Source: Desulfobacterales bacterium
GTDB lineage: Bacteria; Desulfobacterota; DSM-4660; Desulfatiglandales; Desulfatiglandaceae
Direction: 5' to 3'
DNA length: 9,520 nucleotides
Assembly: GCA_022013615.1 (NCBI GenBank)
Contig: JAKLQB010000410.1
Coordinates: 1-9,520 of the forward strand
Within the stretch, counting starts at the first letter, position 1. Every line of letters begins with the position of its first letter. Positions 1 to 5,610 of this stretch are shown here, piece by piece. The notes beneath the pieces were generated by a model. It ran no database searches. It was not told the origin of the DNA and saw nothing but the letters and a program-made list of their open reading frames with translations. Made by a program: the position numbers and the translations under genes.

Positions 1-152
1 AGGGCCGAATTGACAATGGATTCAGGGTCCTGGAGCTCTGTGTAGATTACCTCAAAGCCAGCCTCGCCAAGATTCTTGGCCAGGTTCAGTTGTGCTTCCT
101 TATGTCCCTCTCCCAACTTCCCCAAGAGTACTCGGCCCTTTCTTACAGTCAT
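1..152 (-). CDS. Cobalamin-binding domain protein, N-terminal part (runs off the window)
   Basis: The minus strand reads from an ATG at 152 to the window edge, giving 50 codons with no stop. A Shine-Dalgarno sequence (TGGAG) lies 6 bases before the ATG. The protein begins MTVRKGRVLLGKLGEGHKEA and continues through a stretch reading GFEVIYTEL. This matches the first Rossmann strand, the cobalamin loop and the second strand of the B12-binding domain found in methylmalonyl-CoA mutase small or C-terminal domains, where the usual text is close to GKPGLDGHDRGA. The histidine that would ligate cobalt is present (GEGHKEA), but the DxHxxG motif is altered to ExHxxA and the loop is one residue shorter. 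It may be a stand-alone B12-binding subunit or sensor, or a degenerate relative. The substrate cannot be named because most of the gene lies outside. It is divergent from the nucleotidyltransferase at 339. Confidence 0.7.
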   Translation of the reverse strand, partial: MTVRKGRVLLGKLGEGHKEAQLNLAKNLGEAGFEVIYTELQDPESIVNSA

Positions 153-275
153 AGTCTACTCCAAAAAAAAATAATGAATATCCGCCCAGACAAACAAAAG
201 TACGCCAAATTTTTTATGTACTATAGTCAAAAATCTTACAGAAGACAATGGGGGGAGCCAGGTTCGCCTTTTGGC

Positions 276-303
276 TTGCCTCTAAAATGGAGTTCTGTTA
301 AAT
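276..303 (+). promoter_or_regulatory. Weak candidate sigma-70 promoter for the nucleotidyltransferase
   Basis: In the 186-bp divergent region, TTGCCT (276-281) and TTAAAT (298-303) are 16 bases apart and each matches the -35/-10 consensus at 4 of 6 positions. This would start a transcript roughly 25-30 bases before the TTG start. A small inverted repeat (AGCCA at 256-260 with TGGCT at 272-276) overlaps its -35 end. Nothing else in 153-338 stands out, and I could not place a convincing promoter for the minus-strand gene. Confidence 0.2.
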
Positions 304-338
304 AGGGGGTGATTTTAGAACAATAGAATGGAGAAGTC

Positions 339-1151
339 TTGGAAGAGAGCGCAAAAACAGCATCCGTGATCCTTGCCGCTGGCAGGGGGAGCCGCATGAA
401 GGAATTTGACGGGAACAAAACCCTTCTGCCATTGATCTCCGAAGAATCTCCTTACAAGGGAAGACATCCCATTCTTTTACAAATCCTGAGCAGCCTGCCG
501 GATGGCCCAAAAGCCCTGGTTGTCAATTACCAGAAAGAAGCGGTGATGGAGGCCACCCGAGATTTTTACCTCACATACTGCGAACAGCCCGAACTCAATG
601 GAACAGGGGGAGGCCTGCTTTCAGCCCGGTCATTTCTGGAAAGACAGGACTGCGATCAAGTCATCGTTACTATGGGTGATGTTCCGTTCGTCAAAGAGGC
701 CACATACAGGTCGCTGGTCAGGGGCCTGAAAGACAACAGCCTAATGGTCCTTGGCTTCCGCCCGGAATCCAAAAAACAATATGGGGTCATGAAAATAGAA
801 GGACCCCGGGTATGTAAAATAATTGAATGGAAATACTGGAGAGAATACCCGGAAGACAAGCAGCAGGCTTTTCAGGTATGCAATTCAGGGATATATGCCG
901 GAAAAAAAGAGGATCTTCTCAGATATCTTCTGGTGCTTGCATCAAGACCTCATAAGGTTCAAAAAGAGATCAATGGAAAGTTGAGAGAGGTAAAAGAGTA
1001 CTTTATTACGGATATTGTAGAATATATGCACAATGACGGACTACCTGTTGGATTTGTGATTTCAGACAACGAAGATGAGGTGATGGGGGTAGACGATCTT
1101 CCTGCACTTATAAAAGCCCAGGAAATTTTTAAGGAACGTACATTAAGTTAA
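339..1151 (+). CDS. Stand-alone NTP-transferase (GlmU N-terminal-like) protein
   Basis: This 270-residue protein has the nucleotidyltransferase fold of sugar-phosphate pyrophosphorylases, which join an NTP to a sugar-1-phosphate. Visible motifs are LAAGRGSRM (12-20) for triphosphate binding, Lys27 in NKTLLPL, QPELNGTGGG (83-92), the metal-binding GDVP (113-116), YGV (148-150), Asn182 in CNSGIYAG, ITDIV (224-228) and a closing GVDD (250-253). The order matches the uridylyltransferase half of GlmU. The C-terminal left-handed beta-helix acetyltransferase domain of full GlmU (about 450 residues) is absent, so it is not a complete bifunctional GlmU and the sugar is unknown. The start is TTG at 339 with GGAG five bases upstream. 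The ATG at 328 is in another frame. It is transcribed alone, convergent with the DUF3426 gene. Confidence 0.85.
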   Translation: MEESAKTASVILAAGRGSRMKEFDGNKTLLPLISEESPYKGRHPILLQILSSLPDGPKALVVNYQKEAVMEATRDFYLTYCEQPELNGTGGGLLSARSFLERQDCDQVIVTMGDVPFVKEATYRSLVRGLKDNSLMVLGFRPESKKQYGVMKIEGPRVCKIIEWKYWREYPEDKQQAFQVCNSGIYAGKKEDLLRYLLVLASRPHKVQKEINGKLREVKEYFITDIVEYMHNDGLPVGFVISDNEDEVMGVDDLPALIKAQEIFKERTLS

Positions 1152-1175
1152 TGACATTGGGTTCCCAATAACAGC

Positions 1176-1202
1176 AAAGGGGCACAACATAATGCCCCTT
1201 TT
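1176..1202 (+). terminator. Rho-independent terminator between convergent genes
   Basis: A perfect 9-bp stem, AAAGGGGCA (1176-1184) with TGCCCCTTT (1193-1201), encloses an 8-base loop and ends in TTTT. It lies 24 bases after the nucleotidyltransferase stop. The other strand reads AAAAGGGGCA...TGCCCCTTT, so the same hairpin can also serve the gene ending at 1234. A smaller near-palindrome, ATTGGGTTCCCAAT, sits at 1156-1169 just before it. Confidence 0.8.
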
Positions 1203-1233
1203 ACGTGTCGATCCATGGAAGGTTCATGCCTGA

Positions 1234-2181
1234 CTATTTGGTGCCAGGAGATGAACTCACCGCCTCCACAGTAAATTCACTCAAATTCTTTGGCAGATTC
1301 TCAAAGACGACGGTGAATTCGATTTTTGCGCCTGGCGCCACATCGACATTTTCCCTGCCCATGCCATACCGATTTTTCATTGCCTTGTTGATTTTCTCAA
1401 GGGGTAAAGACTTGATCTCTTCTTCTTTGAAGTTATTGCCCGCGTAAGCCAATTTTCTCTTCACTACCTGGCTCTTATCGTCCAGTATGCTCCCTTTGAT
1501 AAGGATAAAACTCCTGCTCTTCGGATAATCGTTAGTTATTTCGCCCCTAATGACAAAGAGGTTCCCTGAATTTTCGGAATCAACGAAAGAACCGGTAACC
1601 GATTTGAAAGAAAGGCGGCGTACACCCATGTCGGTTATTTCCTGCTTTTCCGCCGGCTTTAGCATGGACAGAGAATCAGGAATGATCCCAGGGGCCCAAA
1701 GAAATATTGCAGCAGCAGCGCCAATAAGGATAAGGACGATCACAAGAAGAACAGGCAACAAATGCCGTTTCCGGGACCTCTTTTGAGTGGTCTTCTCCTT
1801 AATATGAGCAGGTTCAAGTCGCTTTTCGTCACCAGTCTTTTCTTTCTCTGCATGAGCATGGGAAACATCAACTGGCGCATCATCCTCCTCCGGACCTTCC
1901 AGTGATTCATCAAAGGCATCATCAAAATGGGAAGCCTGATCTTCCGGTCCGGTCTCAATTTCTTCTTCGTGCAAGACCCCGAGTAAGTCCCGGGCCATGG
2001 TCTTTTCTATCTCTTTTTTGCTCAAGGCCATGGTCTCTCCCTCTTCAAAATAACCCTGTTCCGGCGGGTACACCACAAAAGTATGCTTGCAAAGGGAGCA
2101 TCTGACTTTGGAACCCTGTTCCTTGAGTTTGGATTCGTCGATATTGAATTTTGTCTGGCACTTTTCACATTGAATGATCAT
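1234..2181 (-). CDS. Zinc-ribbon, single-pass membrane DUF3426 protein
   Basis: This is a 315-residue protein with three parts. Residues 1-35 form an MJ0042-type zinc ribbon with Cys5-x2-Cys8 and Cys28-x2-Cys31. Residues 40-140 are acidic and then basic, low-complexity and probably disordered, ending in RSRKRH. Residues 141-163 are one hydrophobic membrane helix. Residues 185-310 resemble DUF3426, a beta-rich extracytoplasmic domain of unknown function. The positive charges before the helix predict the zinc ribbon in the cytoplasm and DUF3426 outside. The ATG at 2181 is preceded by a perfect AGGAGG five bases away, and the stop is TAG. It lies 32 bases after hpt on the same strand and is probably cotranscribed with it. 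The family is common in proteobacteria but no role can be assigned. Confidence 0.85.
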   Translation of the reverse strand: MIIQCEKCQTKFNIDESKLKEQGSKVRCSLCKHTFVVYPPEQGYFEEGETMALSKKEIEKTMARDLLGVLHEEEIETGPEDQASHFDDAFDESLEGPEEDDAPVDVSHAHAEKEKTGDEKRLEPAHIKEKTTQKRSRKRHLLPVLLVIVLILIGAAAAIFLWAPGIIPDSLSMLKPAEKQEITDMGVRRLSFKSVTGSFVDSENSGNLFVIRGEITNDYPKSRSFILIKGSILDDKSQVVKRKLAYAGNNFKEEEIKSLPLEKINKAMKNRYGMGRENVDVAPGAKIEFTVVFENLPKNLSEFTVEAVSSSPGTK

Positions 2182-2213
2182 GTCACCCTCCTGTTGAAGA
2201 TAACAATTGCCTC

Positions 2214-2756
2214 TTACCTCAGAATATAAAGGTCAGGCAGATTTCGGTATTTTTCATCAAAGTCAAGTCCGTAGCCTATAATAAAGCCTTCCTTTATTCG
2301 AAAACCGCAATAATCAATAGGAACCTTAATCTCTTGTCGCTCAAGCTTCTCGATGAGTGCACAGATTCTGATGGATTCAGGACCTTTACGCTCTACTTCC
2401 TGCATAATATGTGTTAAAGTCAGACCAGTGTCCACAATATCTTCAACGAGGATCACCGGTTTTCCCTGGATAGGGATTCCTATGTCTTTGGTTAATTGGA
2501 TAGCACGGCCGGAGGTCATACCCGATCCATAGCTGGCCGCCCTGATAAAATCTATCTTGGCGGGAATGCTGAGCTCTCTCGCCAGATCGGCCAGGAAAAA
2601 GATCACGCCTTTTAATACACCAATTAGGACAGGGTCCCTCCCCTCATAGTCTAAGGATATCTGGTTGGCAAGTTCCTTTACCCGCTTTTCAATTGATTTT
2701 CTGGGGATTAAAAGTTCTTTATCCAAGATTCTCTTTTCAAGTGCAAAAAGATTCAT
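2214..2756 (-). CDS. hpt: Hypoxanthine phosphoribosyltransferase
   Basis: A purine-salvage enzyme that joins hypoxanthine (and usually guanine) to PRPP, giving IMP or GMP in the cytoplasm. With the ATG at 2756 it has 180 residues, normal for bacterial Hpt. It shows the PPi loop GVLKG (46-50), the flexible loop AASYGSGM (73-80), the PRPP signature VILVEDIVDTGLT (101-113) with the paired acidic residues, the purine-contacting region ending in DYCGF (148-152), and GYGLDFDEKYRNLP (161-174), typical of the family. I chose ATG 2756 because GGAAG lies just upstream. An in-frame TTG at 2804 would add 16 residues but has no ribosome site and would use unconserved sequence. It is the first gene of the hpt-DUF3426 unit. 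Confidence 0.93.
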   Translation of the reverse strand: MNLFALEKRILDKELLIPRKSIEKRVKELANQISLDYEGRDPVLIGVLKGVIFFLADLARELSIPAKIDFIRAASYGSGMTSGRAIQLTKDIGIPIQGKPVILVEDIVDTGLTLTHIMQEVERKGPESIRICALIEKLERQEIKVPIDYCGFRIKEGFIIGYGLDFDEKYRNLPDLYILR

Positions 2757-2783
2757 CTTTCTTCCAGTCCTTTGCTGACCCAA

Positions 2784-2829
2784 TCTATACCGTTTTGAAT
2801 TCAAATTTTATGCAACGTTAGGGTATAGA
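2784..2829 (-). promoter_or_regulatory. Hairpin in the hpt 5' leader
   Basis: The predicted hpt leader RNA contains TCTATACC (2829-2822) and its exact complement GGTATAGA (2791-2784), an 8-bp stem extendable by a G-U pair. The loop of about 30 bases holds a second palindrome, TTTGAATTCAAA. The stem ends about 20 bases before the ribosome-binding site. A regulatory role is possible, but no known riboswitch class is recognisable. Confidence 0.3.
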
Positions 2830-2868
2830 CGGATCCTTTTCATAAACCCAAGATGATCTTAGCATATA

Positions 2869-2897
2869 AACATATTGAAATCTCTGTTTTTTGTCAA
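2869..2897 (-). promoter_or_regulatory. Sigma-70-type promoter for hpt
   Basis: On the minus strand a perfect -35 box TTGACA (2897-2892) is followed after exactly 17 bases by TATGTT (2874-2869), a 4-of-6 match to the -10 consensus. Transcription would start near 2862 and give a leader of about 105 bases before the hpt ATG. The promoter lies 13 bases from the left end of the inverted-repeat element, so the element separates it from the kinase gene without breaking it. Confidence 0.6.
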
Positions 2898-2909
2898 CCA
2901 GACGAAAAA

Positions 2910-2971
2910 TATTTTCAGCAATTCTAATTATGGCTTTCATCTGGCAGGACCGCGGGGTCTCTTTTTAAAGG
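2910..2971 (+). repeat. Left inverted-repeat arm (outer 23 bp, inner 28 bp)
   Basis: The outer part reads TATTTTCAGCAATTCTAATT and on to ATG at 2932. The inner part begins GCAGGACCGCGGGGTCTC at 2944 and ends TTTTTAAAGG at 2971. An 11-base linker of unpaired sequence lies between them. Confidence 0.85.
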
Positions 2972-3186
2972 ACGCAAGACAAATTCTTCCACAGCTTGTC
3001 GAACGCCCCCGTGGCTTTGAATAAAGGCTCCGGGCAGGCAGAGAAGGCGTCAGTTGCAACGGAGACTCTCCTTTGGGGCTGTTCTGGGACGTATTTCAAG
3101 GCTACGCTGCCGTTCAATAGAATGAAATAGGTTTTTGCGGCCTTTAAAAAGAGACCCCACGGCCCTGCATTAGCAAAGTCTAAAGG
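2965..3186 (-). other. Open frame of 73 codons inside the inverted-repeat element
   Basis: The minus strand stays open from just after a TGA at 3189-3187 to a TAA at 2967-2965. Part of the translation reads TYFILLNGSVALKYVPEQPQ. There is no ATG or GTG start; the first TTG is 24 codons in, and no ribosome site precedes it. The exactly antisense register on the plus strand is also open from 2969 to a TAG at 3130 (53 codons, including ASVATETLLWGCSGTYFKAT). Both frames have protein-like composition, which may simply reflect the element's base pattern. I do not recognise either product and do not claim translation. Confidence 0.2.
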
Positions 3187-3210
3187 TCATAATTAGAATT
3201 ACTGAAAATA
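3141..3210 (-). repeat. Right inverted-repeat arm
   Basis: Read on the minus strand, the outer part begins TATTTTCAGTAATTCTAATT (3210 inward) and differs from the left arm at one base. The inner part begins GCAGGGCCGTGGGGTCTC (3168 inward) and differs at two bases. The differences are all transitions (C/T, A/G, C/T), which fits drift of once-identical arms. The linker here is 19 bases, longer than on the left. Confidence 0.85.
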
Positions 3211-3211
3211 C

Positions 3212-5245
3212 TTAGTTTTTCTCCTCCGTAACCCTGCCTTCTTCAGAGGATACCGGGAAGTAAACGGAAAATGTAGTGCCCCCGGATCGATGACAGTCTT
3301 CATTTTTTTTACAAAAGGCACACTTGCTTATTTTCCCCGGGCATATGTCCCTGTCAAGAGGTATATGGGGGCATCTTGAAGAAGTCATGTCGATTTTGAA
3401 GTTATGGCGTTCAGAGAAAATTTTCATACGCAGAAGGTCAGCCCCTTTTCCCCCGGCGTTGAAATCATAAGGTTGCTTGGAGGAATAGTCCATGGTCTCC
3501 TGAGTTGTAAAGAAGCCCTCAAAAATACGCTTCTGATTATCAGCCGTGATACCGACACCATAATCATGGACCATCAGTTCCACTCCTCTGCCCCTTTTTC
3601 GCACAGAAATCTCGATTTTACCTTCATCTGGAGTGTTTTCTATGGCGTTTTTGATCAGGCCCACAATCACCTTTTGCAGCGGATCAATCGGCATTTTGAT
3701 GGCTGGAGTTTGTTCAAACCGAGTTATGAGGTCCACATTGCGATGTGAAAACAGTGGCTTGATTTGTTCAAGGGTCTTGGGGACAAATTGATCAAGAAAA
3801 ATATCCTGAGATGGACTTTCGGTTTCGCCGAATATTTCATCAATACGACTTCTTACTTTCTCAACCACCCGGCCTTCCCCTACCTCTTCGGCAAAAAGGG
3901 ACTCCAATTCATCAGCGCATTCATCCAACAGCCATGAAACAAGATGGCGGGTTTCAAAGTGCCTGTCCCGCATGATATCCTCAACTTCGTACTGCATTTC
4001 TAATATGCGGTTCAGGTTTCGCTGCGCCCTCTCTATGGTGGGACCCCATGTCTCCCGTGGTAGGGAGGAAAGCCTTTTCGTTAGAATATTCAGAGAGGCA
4101 CCAAGAATGGACAGAGGGGTCCTCAGTTCATGGGAAAGATGGTTTATGACCCTGTCCTTTGCCCGATTGAGGCTTGTGACCTCGTTATAAGCTTCTTTTA
4201 GCTTTTCCGAGAACCTTGCATTTTCAATGGAAAGGTCCACGGTACCTGCAAACATGTTCAATAGCTCAACATCTGTCCTGTCAAACGTACCTCTCTTTTT
4301 GTTTATGGCGCACAAAACGCCGATGATCCTGTCCTTGCTTTTTAGGGGCACATCTAACATGTTCCGGGTCCTAAACCCTACCTGGACATCCACCCCGGAA
4401 TAAAAATTTGCATCTTTGGACGTATCCGCAACGATACAGGGTTTTCCTGTCCGGATCACCTTCCCGGCAACGCCTTTATTGGCCGGGAAACGGACCTCTT
4501 TCATTCTTCTTTCTGTGGCTGAATCATCATGGGCTGCGGACTTAAAGAAAAGTTCATTCTTCTCCTCATCCAAGAGTATAACCAGGGCTCCTTCGGTCCC
4601 GATAAGACGTTTTATCTCATCGCTAATGAAATCCAGGAGTTCCTGTAAATCAGGATATTTTGGGAGGGCCATACTTATCCGAAGAAGGGCCTCATTGTTC
4701 CGCGCGATTCGTTTTTCCTGGGTAATATCCCGTAGAATCACCAGTTCACCGGAAGGTGCGTCTTCGGTTTCAGAATACACAGTGGCCCTGAAGCTCACAT
4801 CCAGGGCCCGCCCATCCTTTGTCAGGCGGCGAGTTTCTTGACGCCGGATAATCCTTTCTTTAAATAACTTTTTTATGTTTTCACTGGTTTCCTGCTCTAA
4901 ATCGGGCGGGACATAAGGGATTGTTTTCCCCTCCAGTTCAGCAAGGGTCCAACCGAAGTTTTCAGTGAATGCAGGATTCAGGTAGGAAACATGTCCGTCT
5001 AAGGTAAACACTACTAAAGGATATGGAACAAAATCAAGGAGGGTTCTAAATCGCCTTTCTGATTTTTTCAGGGCTTCTCGGGCATTAAATTTGTCTGTGA
5101 TATCCCGGGCAATGCCGCGAAACCCAATTTTTTCTCCTGCTTTGTTGGTAATAAGATTTGCGGAAAGTTCAATTATGCTGATTTTGCCGTCTTTCCTTGT
5201 AATTTTCCAAATAAGATCTGAAATGCCGTGGCCAGTCTGATACAA
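3212..5245 (-). CDS. Downstream open part of the interrupted kinase (PAS2-GAF-HisKA-HATPase)
   Basis: After the TAG the frame is open for 677 codons counted from a TTG at 5245, which has only a weak AAGA upstream, so an independent start there is uncertain. Numbered from that TTG, PAS2 spans about 62-180 and GAF 190-345, with a coiled linker into the dimerisation helix NHLSHELRTPLS (phospho-acceptor His372). The ATP domain has its N box around Asn533 (GLIKNAIENTPDEG) and G1 box DYGVG (561-565). The G2 region reads AGGKGADLLRMKIF in place of the usual GxGLGL. A Cys-rich segment (625-652) precedes the last strand GGTTFSVYFP. All catalytic boxes are intact, so this part could autophosphorylate if made. 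It would lack the first sensory domain. Confidence 0.75.
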   Translation of the reverse strand: MYQTGHGISDLIWKITRKDGKISIIELSANLITNKAGEKIGFRGIARDITDKFNAREALKKSERRFRTLLDFVPYPLVVFTLDGHVSYLNPAFTENFGWTLAELEGKTIPYVPPDLEQETSENIKKLFKERIIRRQETRRLTKDGRALDVSFRATVYSETEDAPSGELVILRDITQEKRIARNNEALLRISMALPKYPDLQELLDFISDEIKRLIGTEGALVILLDEEKNELFFKSAAHDDSATERRMKEVRFPANKGVAGKVIRTGKPCIVADTSKDANFYSGVDVQVGFRTRNMLDVPLKSKDRIIGVLCAINKKRGTFDRTDVELLNMFAGTVDLSIENARFSEKLKEAYNEVTSLNRAKDRVINHLSHELRTPLSILGASLNILTKRLSSLPRETWGPTIERAQRNLNRILEMQYEVEDIMRDRHFETRHLVSWLLDECADELESLFAEEVGEGRVVEKVRSRIDEIFGETESPSQDIFLDQFVPKTLEQIKPLFSHRNVDLITRFEQTPAIKMPIDPLQKVIVGLIKNAIENTPDEGKIEISVRKRGRGVELMVHDYGVGITADNQKRIFEGFFTTQETMDYSSKQPYDFNAGGKGADLLRMKIFSERHNFKIDMTSSRCPHIPLDRDICPGKISKCAFCKKNEDCHRSGGTTFSVYFPVSSEEGRVTEEKN
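3290..3373 (-). other. Cys-rich insertion in the kinase ATPase domain
   Basis: Residues 625-652 (TTG numbering) hold five cysteines and a histidine with spacing C-x9-C-x6-C-x2-C-x5-C-H, between the G2 region and the final beta strand of the HATPase fold. The CAFC pair and the flanking Cys/His could bind zinc or an iron-sulfur cluster, or form a redox switch. Standard HATPase domains have no cysteines here. Confidence 0.6.
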
Positions 5246-5266
5246 TCTTGTAAAAGCGTCAAATCC

Positions 5267-5497
5267 CTACCTTGCATGTTCTTCATCCATAAAGCTGGCA
5301 AAACTTTGAAACTGGATTGCCTCTCGCGGGTACCCAAAAATCCTGCACAGGGAGTCATTAAAATACAGGAAGTTCCCGTGAATATCTAATTCGTATACCC
5401 CGTCTTCAATGTTCTCCACAAAGGCCCGGTAACGTTCACTTGACAGCATATCGCAGGCCGTAAGAGTACTTTCACTTATAGAACTGTCTTTTTCCAC
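5267..5497 (-). CDS. N-terminal part of the interrupted kinase (half PAS domain)
   Basis: From GTG 5497 to TAG 5267 the frame encodes 76 residues, which are the first half of a PAS domain. It includes the strand-helix text YELDIHGNFLYFNDSLCRIF and ends FMDEEHAR exactly where PAS domains normally continue with a helix. On its own it would not fold as a PAS domain and would have no output, so it is best read as a fragment of the gene downstream. The GTG was chosen because GGAG lies eight bases before it. The ATG at 5511 is in another frame. Confidence 0.6.
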   Translation of the reverse strand: MEKDSSISESTLTACDMLSSERYRAFVENIEDGVYELDIHGNFLYFNDSLCRIFGYPREAIQFQSFASFMDEEHAR

Positions 5498-5610
5498 CCT
5501 AAATGCTCCATGATCGCTAAAAGTTGGAACCGCCGGAGAAGACTTAATTAATCGGCCTAAACCACTACTTCGGGTAGGGGTACCATAACAAGGTTCTACC
5601 AGTTGAGTAA

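Larger units (their letters stand above)
2910..3210. mobile_element. MITE-like element with nested long inverted repeats
   Basis: A 301-bp segment in the gap between hpt and the PAS-GAF kinase has matching ends. The outer repeat (2910-2932 with 3188-3210) agrees at 22 of 23 positions, and an inner one (2944-2971 with 3141-3168) at 26 of 28. Short linkers of different length separate the two pairs. Both ends read TATTTTCAG outward-in, so the element is bounded by TA, as expected for IS630/Tc1-mariner-type insertion at a TA target. No other target duplication is visible. It has no transposase, so it would need help in trans. The core (2972-3140) is more GC-rich than the flanks and is open on both strands. 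It starts one base after the kinase stop. I infer mobility from the structure; copy number cannot be seen here. Confidence 0.6.
3212..5497 (-). pseudogene. PAS-PAS-GAF sensor histidine kinase interrupted by an in-frame TAG
   Basis: One continuous 761-codon frame runs from GTG 5497 (GGAG eight bases upstream) to TAA 3212 and is broken only by a TAG at codon 77. Both sides of the TAG belong to the same PAS domain: before it lies YRAFVENIEDGVYELDIHG and after it WKITRKDGKISIIELSA and RGIARDITD. No frameshift is needed. In full numbering the parts are PAS1 (20-135), PAS2 (145-265), GAF (275-435), HisKA with His456 in SHELRTPLS, and HATPase (600-750). There is no membrane helix, so it is a cytoplasmic phosphotransfer sensor. 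It follows the response-regulator gene after 113 bases on the same strand, and no receiver gene accompanies it otherwise. It may be a young nonsense pseudogene, a read-through gene, a gene restarted downstream, or an assembly error. Confidence 0.75.

Noticed and set aside
90..305. Plus-strand 71-codon open frame over the start of the cobalamin-binding gene
   Set aside because: It overlaps the antisense of a recognisable B12-binding domain and the divergent intergenic region, and its translation looks random.
3141..3210. The right inverted-repeat arm as the terminator of the kinase gene
   Set aside because: Its T-run does not follow a local GC-rich hairpin. Pairing is with the left arm about 170 bases away, which is element architecture, not a classic terminator.
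3404..3748. Plus-strand 114-codon open frame antisense to the kinase ATPase domain
   Set aside because: The minus strand encodes recognisable N and G1 boxes here; the plus frame shows no family features.
4416..4841. Plus-strand 141-codon open frame inside the PAS-GAF kinase
   Set aside because: It is antisense to well-conserved PAS2/GAF coding sequence, is rich in Ser and Arg as expected for a shadow frame, and shows no domain.
5267..5269. Pyrrolysine as the firm explanation of the TAG
   Set aside because: No pyl genes are visible, the codon lies in a PAS helix and not an active site, and TAG is a normal stop at 1234 and 7779. It is kept only as one possibility.
5173..5358. Frameshift explanation for the kinase break, using another minus frame over the same region
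   Set aside because: The PAS sequence on both sides of the TAG is in one frame (codon 77 and following), so only a stop codon is present. The alternative frame has no PAS-like text.
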